A stretch of DNA of 12,527 nucleotides, taken from positions 1 to 12,527 of the forward strand of contig MNRR01000008.1 of the NCBI GenBank assembly GCA_001916055.1, written 5' to 3'. Numbering within the stretch: the stretch's first letter is position 1; each line of letters begins with the position of its first letter. Origin of the DNA: Clostridium sp. 28_12 (lineage in GTDB: Bacteria > Bacillota > Clostridia > TANB77 > CAG-508). The notes beneath the pieces were generated by a model that worked only from the letters and a program-made list of their open reading frames with translations, was not told where the DNA came from and ran no database searches. A program made the translations under genes and the position numbers. Below are positions 7,280-12,527 of the stretch, piece by piece.

Positions 7280-7849
7280 ATGGCAAGTTTACCATTAATC
7301 GTAAAATACCTAATAGTTTTTGTTATCTCTATGGTTCCAATAGTAGAATTAAGAGGTGCAATTCCTATTGCTGAAAATCTTGGATTAAATATTGCATTAT
7401 ATTATCCAATAGCAATTATAGGAAACATGCTTCCTGTGCCTGTAATATATTTATTTGCCAGAAAAGTACTTGAATGGGGAAAAGATAAAAAACTAACAAA
7501 GAAATTTTTCACATGGTGTTTAGAAAAAGGTGAAAAGGGTGGAGAAAAATTAAAAAAATCTGCTGGTAATAGTGGAATATTCTGGGCATTGTTATTATTT
7601 GTTGGCATCCCTTTACCAGGAACAGGTGCTTGGACTGGAACATTAGCAGCAAGTTTTCTAAATCTCGATTTCAAAACAAGCATATCCGCAGTTGCTCTTG
7701 GAGTAATATTAGCAGGTATTATAATGTCTTTAGGTAGTAAAATTGTTGCTACTCTTGGATGGTCAGGAGTTATAGCAATTATCGCTCTAATATTAGTAGC
7801 TATCTTAGTCTCTGTTTTTGTAAAGAAAAAACGTTATGCAAAAAGATAA
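7280..7849 (+). CDS. small multi-drug export family membrane protein
   Basis: A 189-residue integral membrane protein with the hallmarks of the Sm_multidrug_ex family (PF06695/COG2426). These are an N-terminal hydrophobic helix with VPIVELRGAIP (about 19-29), a second membrane segment at 39-60, a basic cytoplasmic loop (about 61-97, rich in Lys and Glu), GIPLPGTGAWTG (109-120), and two C-terminal hydrophobic helices (134-155 and 160-180) ending in a Lys/Arg tail. Family membership is clear from the ELRGAIP and PLPGTGAW motifs. The transport function is only an annotation for the family; the substrate is unknown. AAGGAGG lies 6 nt before the ATG. It is a single-gene unit between its own promoter and the terminator at 7858. 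Length is normal for the family. Confidence 0.85.
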   Translation: MASLPLIVKYLIVFVISMVPIVELRGAIPIAENLGLNIALYYPIAIIGNMLPVPVIYLFARKVLEWGKDKKLTKKFFTWCLEKGEKGGEKLKKSAGNSGIFWALLLFVGIPLPGTGAWTGTLAASFLNLDFKTSISAVALGVILAGIIMSLGSKIVATLGWSGVIAIIALILVAILVSVFVKKKRYAKR

Positions 7850-7857
7850 TTTATATT

Positions 7858-7890
7858 ATATGCACCTACAATTGGGTGCATATTTATTTT
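7858..7890 (+). terminator. rho-independent terminator after the export-family gene
   Basis: The arms ATATGCACC and GGTGCATAT form a 9-bp stem with an 8-nt loop (7867-7874), followed by TTTATTTTGTTTT. It starts 8 nt after the stop codon. A weak promoter for the next gene (TTGGGT 7872-7877, N17, TATATT 7895-7900) may overlap its 3' half. Confidence 0.7.
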
Positions 7891-7928
7891 GTTTTATATT
7901 ATAAAATAGTTGCACAAGGAGGAAAAAA

Positions 7929-8129
7929 ATGAACAAATTAAAAATACCAGAAAACCATAGCGGAATAAGTAAAACTTTACGCTTGCCAGAAAACATCGTA
8001 GAAAAAGTACAAACTTTAGCGAATTTAAAAAATCTTTCCTTTAACAGAACCATTATTTCTTTACTCGAATTTAGTTTAGAAAATCTTGATGATACTGACA
8101 AAGAAATCCTAAATAACACACTCAATTAA
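7929..8129 (+). CDS. small ribbon-helix-helix DNA-binding protein
   Basis: A 66-residue protein whose centre fits an Arc/CopG/MetJ-type ribbon-helix-helix. It has a short strand GISKTLRLP (about 12-20), helix ENIVEKVQTLANLKNL (21-36) and helix SFNRTIISLLEFSLENL (37-53), with a turn before Ser-Phe-Asn-Arg. Such proteins dimerise and insert the strand pair into the DNA major groove, often as autoregulated repressors or antitoxins. AAGGAGG lies 6 nt before the ATG, which makes the start firm. No toxin-like gene follows: the next gene is convergent and separated by a bidirectional terminator, so it appears to be a stand-alone regulator. The target is unknown. The family call rests on the pattern only. 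Confidence 0.65.
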   Translation: MNKLKIPENHSGISKTLRLPENIVEKVQTLANLKNLSFNRTIISLLEFSLENLDDTDKEILNNTLN

Positions 8130-8131
8130 AT

Positions 8132-8170
8132 AAAATAAGATTTTCTGAAAAAAAGAAAATCTTATTTTTT
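8132..8170. terminator. bidirectional terminator between convergent genes
   Basis: A 14-bp stem AAAATAAGATTTTC / GAAAATCTTATTTT with a 9-nt loop (8146-8154) and T-runs on both strands. It lies between the RHH gene stop (8129) and the stop of the convergent gene (8174), and should end transcription from both sides. Confidence 0.8.
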
Positions 8171-8173
8171 AGC

Positions 8174-8443
8174 TTATAAACCTAATTCTATTTTTGTGTC
8201 ATTATCTAAGAACAAAACTATTTTGTTTTCACTGATCTCAACTTGATATACTTGATTAAAATTTAATGATAAATATACTTCTTTAGTCTCATCTCTTAAA
8301 TTTAAAGTGTCATATTGAATTTTATACATCATTTTTTCTATAAAAAACTGATTTAATATAAACCCACTTTGGCTGACTCTAACCGTCTTCTTTTGTAGTT
8401 TCTCTAAACATTTTTCTATTTTTACAATCATTTCTTTTTCCAT
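8174..8443 (-). CDS. hypothetical protein, 89 residues
   Basis: A small protein that I do not recognise. The first about 20 residues (MEKEMIVKIEKCLEKLQKK) look helical and basic. The rest alternates polar and hydrophobic residues (TVRVSQSGFILNQ, MMYKIQYDTLNL, KEVYLSLNFNQVYQVEI, KIVLFLDNDTKIEL), suggesting a small beta-sheet domain. There is no signal peptide or membrane segment. AAAGAGG lies 7 nt before the ATG at 8443, which supports this start and makes it a likely real gene. It ends 3 nt from the bidirectional terminator. I see no convincing promoter between it and the upstream AI-2E-family gene, so it may depend on readthrough from that operon. Confidence 0.6.
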   Translation of the reverse strand: MEKEMIVKIEKCLEKLQKKTVRVSQSGFILNQFFIEKMMYKIQYDTLNLRDETKEVYLSLNFNQVYQVEISENKIVLFLDNDTKIELGL

Positions 8444-8514
8444 TTTATTACCTCTTTCTAGTTATATTTTTCCCTTATAACGCTTTTTTATTCTTTTTTC
8501 ACCTCTCTTTTCCT

Positions 8515-8565
8515 AGCACAGTAAAAACTTACAATTTGATTTGTGCTTATTTTATTTGATTGTAA
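8515..8565 (-). repeat. two interlocking short inverted repeats in the gap after the AI-2E-family gene
   Basis: ATTGTAA (8559-8565) can pair with TTACAAT (8529-8535), and TGTGCT (8542-8547) with AGCACA (8515-8520). The two pairings cross, so they are either alternative hairpins or a pseudoknot. In transcript direction the first stem is followed by GTTTTTAC, making it at best a weak terminator. The region is AT-rich and chance pairing is possible. Confidence 0.2.
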
Positions 8566-8605
8566 TAAACGACAAAAGTGACCTAAATTAATTTGACTTA
8601 ATTTT

Positions 8606-9760
8606 TTATTTTGATAAAACAAATTCTCGTGTCATCAATTTAACACGATCAATCCAATCATCTATTATTATTTTTAAAACTGCAACCACTGGTACTGCTA
8701 GAAACATTCCTAGAACTCCCCAATAGGCTCCTCCTACAGTTACTGCGAATATAACTAATAATGGGCTTATTTCTAATGAATTTCCTATTATCTTTGGATT
8801 TATTATATTTGAATCAATTTGTTGTAATATTATTACAACTATTGCCATTATTAATGTTTGTGATACTCCTCCTGTTATAATTGTAATCAATATACTTATT
8901 GCTACTGCAACTATTGCTCCAAAGTATGGAATTATATTAAATAATCCTATCATAAATCCTAGTAAAACCGCATATTTAACTCCTATTATGCTCATTCCAA
9001 TCGTTACTAAAATTCCAACAATGATTCCATCAATTAATTGTCCACTTATAAATTTAAAGAAAATTCTATTTGTACTATCAACATATGTTCCTATTTTTTC
9101 ACATATTTTTTCATCAAATATTGCCATAGTCAATTTCTTGAAGAATCTAATTATTGAACCTCTTTGTAGTAATATATACACAGAAACAACTACTGATACA
9201 AACACATCAAATATTCCGCTTGCAACACCTATTACACTTTTTATATATCCAGTTATTCTTTCTGTACTTATGTATTGTTTATAATCTGTTCCTTGAATTG
9301 ATTCTCCCAATGCTTTTATAATATCTTGGGCTTGTTGACTTTTTAATATAGAATCTTCTGGCAACGCTCCCCATTTTTCCATTACAATATTCCAATAGTT
9401 TTGAATATTGCTTACTAACTCTATTACACTATCTATTACAACAGGTAATATTACATTTACTAACAATATAATTATTAAAATTGCTATAATATATGTTATT
9501 AAAACACTTATGCCTCTAGCTTTCTTTTTAATGAATTTTCTTTTAGACTTTTCAAATCCTTTTTCAATTCTTGATGCAGGTATGTATAGCAAATATGCCA
9601 ATAACCCACCTGTTAAAAATGGAGCTATTACATCAAAAAATTTTCCTATAGCTTGTCCTATAGCTGTAAAATTATCTAAGAATTTATATACTATTATTAT
9701 GGCTAAAGCTAATAAAAAATAATACATCCACTTTGAAAAGTTCTTTTTTACTTCATTCAT
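8606..9760 (-). CDS. AI-2E family transporter (PerM/YtvI-type permease)
   Basis: A 384-residue polytopic membrane protein of the AI-2E transporter family (PF01594). The hydrophobic segments are about 11-26, 42-61, 84-110, 178-198, 241-265, 266-300, 301-317 and 333-365. The family's characteristic C-terminal blocks are present: GLFNIIPYFGAIVA (272-285) and NIINPKIIGNSLEISPLLVI (318-337), then GGAYWGVLGMFLAVPV. Between the third and fourth segments is the usual soluble domain with amphipathic helices. Members include autoinducer-2 exporters and Na+/H+ antiporter-like proteins; the substrate here cannot be told. ATG 9760 is preferred over upstream in-frame codons because AAGGAG lies 8 nt before it. 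It starts 11 nt after the xth stop codon, so the two are co-transcribed. Confidence 0.88.
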   Translation of the reverse strand: MNEVKKNFSKWMYYFLLALAIIIVYKFLDNFTAIGQAIGKFFDVIAPFLTGGLLAYLLYIPASRIEKGFEKSKRKFIKKKARGISVLITYIIAILIIILLVNVILPVVIDSVIELVSNIQNYWNIVMEKWGALPEDSILKSQQAQDIIKALGESIQGTDYKQYISTERITGYIKSVIGVASGIFDVFVSVVVSVYILLQRGSIIRFFKKLTMAIFDEKICEKIGTYVDSTNRIFFKFISGQLIDGIIVGILVTIGMSIIGVKYAVLLGFMIGLFNIIPYFGAIVAVAISILITIITGGVSQTLIMAIVVIILQQIDSNIINPKIIGNSLEISPLLVIFAVTVGGAYWGVLGMFLAVPVVAVLKIIIDDWIDRVKLMTREFVLSK

Positions 9761-9771
9761 ACAATCACTCC

Positions 9772-10527
9772 TTATATTTCGATTTCCAAACCAACTGGAC
9801 AATGGTCACTACCATAAATTTCTGAATAGATTACTGCTTGTTTTATTTTATTTTCTATATCTTTTGATGTGATAAAATAATCAATTCTCCATCCGACATT
9901 TTTCTCTCTAGCTTTTCCCATATAAGACCACCAACTATAGCTGTCTGTTTTATCAGGATATAAATATCTAAAACTATCTGTAAAACCAGCTTGCAATAGT
10001 TCTGTCATCTTCCCTCTTTCTTCATCTGTAAATCCTGCATTTCCTCTATTAGTTTTTGGATTTTTTAAATCTATCTCCTCATGAGCTACATTCAAATCTC
10101 CACACATTATTACCGGCTTTGTTTCATTTAATTTTAGTAAATATTTTCTTACTTCATCTTCCCAAATCATTCTATAATTTAATCTTTCTAATTCTCTTTT
10201 TGCATTTGGGGTATAAATTGTAACCATATAGAATTTTTCAAATTCTAGAGTAATTACTCTTCCTTCTTTGTCATGTTCTTCTATTCCAATTCCATATTTT
10301 ACAGTTATTGGTTCTTTTTTAGTAAAAATAGCAGTTCCAGAATATCCTTTTCTTTCTGCACTATTCCAATAACTTTTATATCCTTCAAATTCCAATTCTA
10401 CTTGCTCTGGTTGACACTTTGTTTCTTGTATACAAAATATATCTGCATTTGCTTCATTAAAGAATTCTTTAAACCCTTTAGTTACACATGCTCTTATTCC
10501 ATTTACATTCCATGATATTAATTTCAT
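9772..10527 (-). CDS. xth: exodeoxyribonuclease III / AP endonuclease
   Basis: A 251-residue ExoIII-family enzyme that cuts at abasic sites and removes 3' blocking groups in base-excision repair. The catalytic set of the exonuclease-endonuclease-phosphatase fold is complete: Asn7 (SWNVNGIRA), Glu35 (QETKC, metal ligand), Tyr105 (IYTPN), Asp144 and Asn146 (GDLNVAHE), Asp216 (WRIDYF), and the Asp241-His242 pair (SDHCPV) at the C-terminus. Length and start MKLISWNVNGIRA are standard (B. subtilis ExoA-like, about 250 residues). An AAAGGA sits about 11 nt before the ATG. It is the first gene of the xth / AI-2E-family operon from the promoter at 10575-10603. Confidence 0.95.
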   Translation of the reverse strand: MKLISWNVNGIRACVTKGFKEFFNEANADIFCIQETKCQPEQVELEFEGYKSYWNSAERKGYSGTAIFTKKEPITVKYGIGIEEHDKEGRVITLEFEKFYMVTIYTPNAKRELERLNYRMIWEDEVRKYLLKLNETKPVIMCGDLNVAHEEIDLKNPKTNRGNAGFTDEERGKMTELLQAGFTDSFRYLYPDKTDSYSWWSYMGKAREKNVGWRIDYFITSKDIENKIKQAVIYSEIYGSDHCPVGLEIEI

Positions 10528-10574
10528 TTTAATTTTATTCCTTTCTATTATTACATGTCCTTTTTATATATTAT

Positions 10575-10603
10575 ATATTAACATATTTTAATATTTTTAG
10601 CAA
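10575..10603 (-). promoter_or_regulatory. sigma-A-type promoter of xth
   Basis: The -35 TTGCTA (10603-10598), a 17-nt spacer and the -10 TAATAT (10580-10575) preceded by TGT (extended -10). It lies about 45 nt before the start codon and just downstream of the long palindrome. The DNA is AT-rich, so other -10 registers are possible. Confidence 0.45.
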
Positions 10604-10614
10604 TCAATTTTATT

Positions 10615-10681
10615 TTGCACACCAGAGATTGCTTTTTTTTGGTGCAAATTTGCACAAAAAAAAGCGATCTCAAGTGTGCAA
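10615..10681. repeat. 67-nt imperfect palindrome between tsf and xth
   Basis: The two arms (10615-10648 and 10649-10681) meet at a perfect TGCAAATTTGCA centre. From outside in, TTGC, ACAC, GAGAT, GC, an 8-nt T-run and TGCAAA on the left pair with the matching right-arm segments. Only a 2-nt mismatch (10623-10624 with 10672-10673), one T/G (10630 with 10666) and one unpaired G interrupt it. The T-run lies inside the stem, so it is not a standard terminator; a separate tsf terminator precedes it. It could be a small palindromic (MITE- or REP-like) insertion or a cruciform/processing site. Confidence 0.7.
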
Positions 10682-10682
10682 C

Positions 10683-10713
10683 AAAAAAGAGAATCAGATA
10701 AATCATCTAATTC
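10683..10713 (-). terminator. tsf terminator
   Basis: In transcript direction GAATTAGAT (10713-10705), a 5-nt loop and ATCTGATTC (10699-10691) form a 9-bp stem with one G-U pair. It is followed by TCTTTTTTGTT and starts 10 nt after the tsf stop codon. It ends the rpsB-tsf unit. Confidence 0.75.
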
Positions 10714-10723
10714 CCCTAAAATT

Positions 10724-11583
10724 TTATTGTAATTGTTTCATAACTTCTTCTGCGAAGTTTTCTTCTTTTTTCTCGATTCCTTCACCTTTTTCGAATCTAG
10801 CAAATTCTACTACTGTAGCATCTTTTAATACTTGTGCCACCTTCATGCTTGAATCTTTAACAAATTCTTGATCTACTAAGCAGATTTCCTCATAGAATTT
10901 ATTAATTCTTCCCATAACTATTTTTTCAGCAATAGCTTCTGGTTTTCCTTCATTCATTGTTTGTGCTTTTAAGATTTCTTTTTCTTTTTCTAATCTTTCA
11001 GCTGGAACTTGTTCTCTATTAACAAATTCTGGTTTTGCTGCTGCTATTTGCATACAAATATCTTTTGCTAATTCTTTATTTCCGTTTTTCATATTAACTA
11101 AAACTGCTATTTTTCCATCTCCATGAATATATTTTTCAATTAATCCATCTGTTGTTTCAAATCTTGCAAATCTTCTTACAGTCATATTTTCACCAATTGT
11201 AGCAATTTTATCTATTAATACTTCATTTACTGTTTTTCCTTCTACTGAAATTGAAGGTTCAGCTAATAAATCTTCTACTGTTGCAGGATTGTTTTTTACA
11301 ACTTGTTTTGCGACATCCATTACAAATGTCTTGAATTCTTCATTTTTAGCAACGAAGTCTGTTTCTGAGTTAACTTCTACTATTGCTCCAACTTTTCCAT
11401 CTTCTGAAATATAAGCTTCTACTATTCCTTCTGCAGCTACTCTTCCAGATTTTTTTGCAGCTTTTGCAATTCCTCTTTCACGTAATAATTCAGATGTTTT
11501 TTCTAAATCCCCATCTGTTTCTGTAAATTCATTCCTGCTCCTGTTTTTTCTCTAAGCTCTTTAACTAATGCAGCTGTAACCAT
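10724..11583 (-). pseudogene. tsf: elongation factor Ts, frameshifted by an apparent 16-nt deletion
   Basis: Encodes EF-Ts, the nucleotide exchange factor of EF-Tu. The ATG at 11583 has AAGGAGG 9 nt upstream and opens MVTAALVKELREKTGAGMN. This frame then hits TAG at 11505-11503 after 26 codons. From about 11524 the protein continues in another frame (TETDGDLEKTSELLRERGIAKAAKK...) through SETDFVAKNEEF (TDFV at 11362-11351) and the dimerisation and C-terminal domains to TAA at 10724. At the junction the family motif DCKKAL is missing: five nucleotides stand between the GAGM and TET codons where about 21 are expected. Adding 16 nt restores one frame of 291 residues, a normal EF-Ts length. Everything else looks intact and under selection. 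Either the sequence has an error or mixed-strain gap here, or this copy is broken and another exists. Confidence 0.85.
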
Positions 11584-11608
11584 TTTCACATTCCTCCTTA
11601 ATATAAAT

Positions 11609-11637
11609 AAGAGTAGAGCAGTTAGAGCCCCACTCTT
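11609..11637 (-). promoter_or_regulatory. rpsB-tsf intercistronic hairpin
   Basis: An 11-bp stem AAGAGUGGGGC / GCUCUACUCUU (two G-U pairs) with the 7-nt loop UCUAACU, followed only by AUUUAUAUU and then the tsf AAGGAGG. It looks like a weak attenuator or processing/stability hairpin that could set the rpsB:tsf ratio, as an intercistronic hairpin does in E. coli. The structure is seen; the role is inferred. Confidence 0.55.
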
Positions 11638-11652
11638 TCATTTTAAACGTTA

Positions 11653-12429
11653 TTATTCTTCTACTTTTTCTTCGTTTTCGCTAACAACTTGTTCCATTGA
11701 TTCTGCTTCTTCTGAAACGTCTTGTTCTTCAACTGTTTCAAAGCTTTCACCTTGTTTTCCTTCAATAACTGCATTTGCCATAACATCAGCTATTAATTTA
11801 ACTGCTCTTATAGCATCATCATTTCCTGGAATTGGGTAATCTAAATCTTCTGGATTGCAGTTTGTATCTACTATTCCTACTGTTGGAATTCCTAATTTTT
11901 TAGCTTCTAATACTGCTATTCTTTCTTTTTTAGGATCTACTAAGAATATAACTCCTGGTAATTCTGTCATTTCTTTAATTCCACCAAGATTTTTTTCTAG
12001 TTTTTCCATTTCTTTCTTTAATAAGATTACTTCTTTTTTAGGTAATACATCAAATGTACCATCTTGTTCCATTGTTTCTAATTCTTTTAATCTTTGAATT
12101 CTTTTTTGGATTGTATCAAAGTTAGTTAACATTCCTCCTAACCATCTTTGATCTACATAGTACATTCCGCTCTTTATTGCTGCATCTTTCATGCATTCTT
12201 GAGCTTGTTTTTTTGTTCCTACAAATAGAACTGTTTTTCCTTCTTCTACTTGTTCTTTGATGAATTCATATGCTTCATCTATTTTCTTTGAAGCTTTTTG
12301 TAAGTCGATGATGTGAATTCCGTTTCTAGCTTGAAATATGTATTCAGCCATTCTTGGATCCCATCTTCTTGTTTGATGTCCAAAGTGAACACCTGCTTCT
12401 AGTAATTGTTTCATTGCAACTACTGCCAT
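11653..12429 (-). CDS. rpsB: 30S ribosomal protein S2
   Basis: A 258-residue S2 protein of the small ribosomal subunit. Conserved segments are MKQLLEAGVHFGHQTRRWDPRM (6-27), IFQARNGIHIIDLQKA (31-46), VLFVGTKKQAQ (67-77), YVDQRWLGGMLTNF (91-104), LPGVIFLVDP (157-166) and the C-terminal IPTVGIVDTNCNP...IPGNDDAIRAVKLI. A 32-residue acidic tail (14 Asp/Glu) follows. ATG 12429 is chosen because AGGGAGG lies about 8 nt before it; the longer in-frame ORF starting at 12462 has no ribosome site and adds an atypical Lys/Glu-rich extension. It is first of the rpsB-tsf unit; tsf follows after 69 nt. Confidence 0.96.
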   Translation of the reverse strand: MAVVAMKQLLEAGVHFGHQTRRWDPRMAEYIFQARNGIHIIDLQKASKKIDEAYEFIKEQVEEGKTVLFVGTKKQAQECMKDAAIKSGMYYVDQRWLGGMLTNFDTIQKRIQRLKELETMEQDGTFDVLPKKEVILLKKEMEKLEKNLGGIKEMTELPGVIFLVDPKKERIAVLEAKKLGIPTVGIVDTNCNPEDLDYPIPGNDDAIRAVKLIADVMANAVIEGKQGESFETVEEQDVSEEAESMEQVVSENEEKVEE

Positions 12430-12474
12430 TTTCTTTTCCTCCCTTTTTGTTATAACTTCCATAAAGTATCTGCA

Positions 12475-12521
12475 TTTATATGGACCTTAATTCCTTTGGT
12501 TTTAAGGCACTTCCACATAAA
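12475..12521 (-). promoter_or_regulatory. structured rpsB leader hairpin, candidate S2 autoregulatory element
   Basis: In transcript direction UUUAUGUGGA (12521-12512) pairs with UCCAUAUAAA (12484-12475) over 10 bp with one G-U. Then come a one-sided 4-nt bulge AGUG, a 6-bp stem CCUUAA/UUAAGG, and an apical AA-CC-AAA-GG-AA in which CC/GG may add a small tip. It lies 45 nt before the rpsB start codon and has no U-tract, so it is not a terminator. Leaders binding S2 are known for rpsB in gammaproteobacteria (t44); a like role here is inferred from position and structure. The promoter lies beyond the window. Confidence 0.5.
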
Positions 12522-12527
12522 CTACTC

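Noticed and set aside
7402..7683. Minus-strand 93-codon frame inside the export-family gene, and an 89-codon frame at 7856-8125
   Set aside because: Both lie antisense to well-supported genes with strong ribosome sites and have none of their own.
10273..10515. Plus-strand frame opposite xth
   Set aside because: Antisense to a complete ExoIII with every catalytic residue present; Phe/Tyr/Ser low-complexity product.
10615..10681. Reading the long palindrome as the tsf or xth terminator
   Set aside because: The T-runs are inside the stem rather than after it, xth is transcribed away from it, and tsf already has a good terminator at 10683-10713.
11503..11583. Programmed frameshift in tsf
   Set aside because: There is no slippery sequence at the junction, and conserved codons are physically missing rather than re-phased by one base.
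12430..12462. Upstream start adding 11 residues to S2
   Set aside because: AGGGAGG lies inside this extension and fits ATG 12429; the extension is not S2-like.
1..12527. CRISPR array, tRNA or rRNA genes, IS element
   Set aside because: No regularly spaced repeats, no cloverleaf or rRNA-like GC-rich stretch, and no transposase-like protein were seen.

Overview
The window reads as a low-GC chromosome segment of a Gram-positive, Clostridia-like bacterium, probably an uncultured gut-type lineage. The evidence is the roughly 30% GC by eye, strong AGGAGG-type ribosome binding sites, sigma-A promoters of TTGACA/TATAAT form, and Firmicutes-like RpoB, RpoC, S2 and EF-Ts proteins. TGA is not read as Trp in the genes examined; Trp is TGG.

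Layout from left to right. (1) Bases 1-5167, minus strand: an rpoB-rpoC transcription unit with its own strong promoter and a leader of about 230 nt. rpoC runs off the left edge. The 118-nt rpoB-rpoC spacer holds a long, G-rich-looped hairpin that looks like a structured RNA. rplKAJL is not next to rpoB, so the unit is uncoupled from the usual L10-L7/L12 genes. (2) Bases 5212-6864, minus strand: a single-gene unit with its own promoter and terminator. It encodes a secreted or surface protein with a SipW-class signal segment, Ig-like repeats and a C-terminal FGE-sulfatase/C-type-lectin domain. Its last codons form a GC-richer block of 25 codons, 22 ending in T or C and most explainable as adenine-mutagenised AAC/AAT codons. 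This is the signature of the variable repeat (VR) of a diversity-generating retroelement (DGR). No reverse transcriptase or template repeat lies in the window, so it would be diversified in trans. (3) Bases 6865-7222: AT-rich DNA with a decayed ORF remnant (6963-7116) and nothing else I can recognise. (4) Bases 7223-8170, plus strand: a small-multidrug-export family membrane protein, then a lone ribbon-helix-helix protein, each followed by a terminator. (5) Bases 8174-10603, minus strand: a small hypothetical protein, then an xth (exonuclease III) / AI-2E-family permease operon read from one promoter. (6) Bases 10615-12527, minus strand: a long imperfect palindrome, the tsf terminator, tsf, an intercistronic hairpin, rpsB and a structured rpsB leader. 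tsf as given lacks 16 nt within the conserved DCKKA motif and is out of frame.

Functionally most of the window is core information processing (RNA polymerase beta/beta', ribosomal protein S2, EF-Ts, DNA repair) on one strand. The DGR-type surface protein is the accessory element set between core loci. Its N-terminal export segment would carry a hypervariable C-type-lectin ligand-binding face outside the cell. The three non-coding structures (rpoB-rpoC spacer, rpsB leader, palindrome by tsf) are direct reads of complementarity; their functions are inferred.
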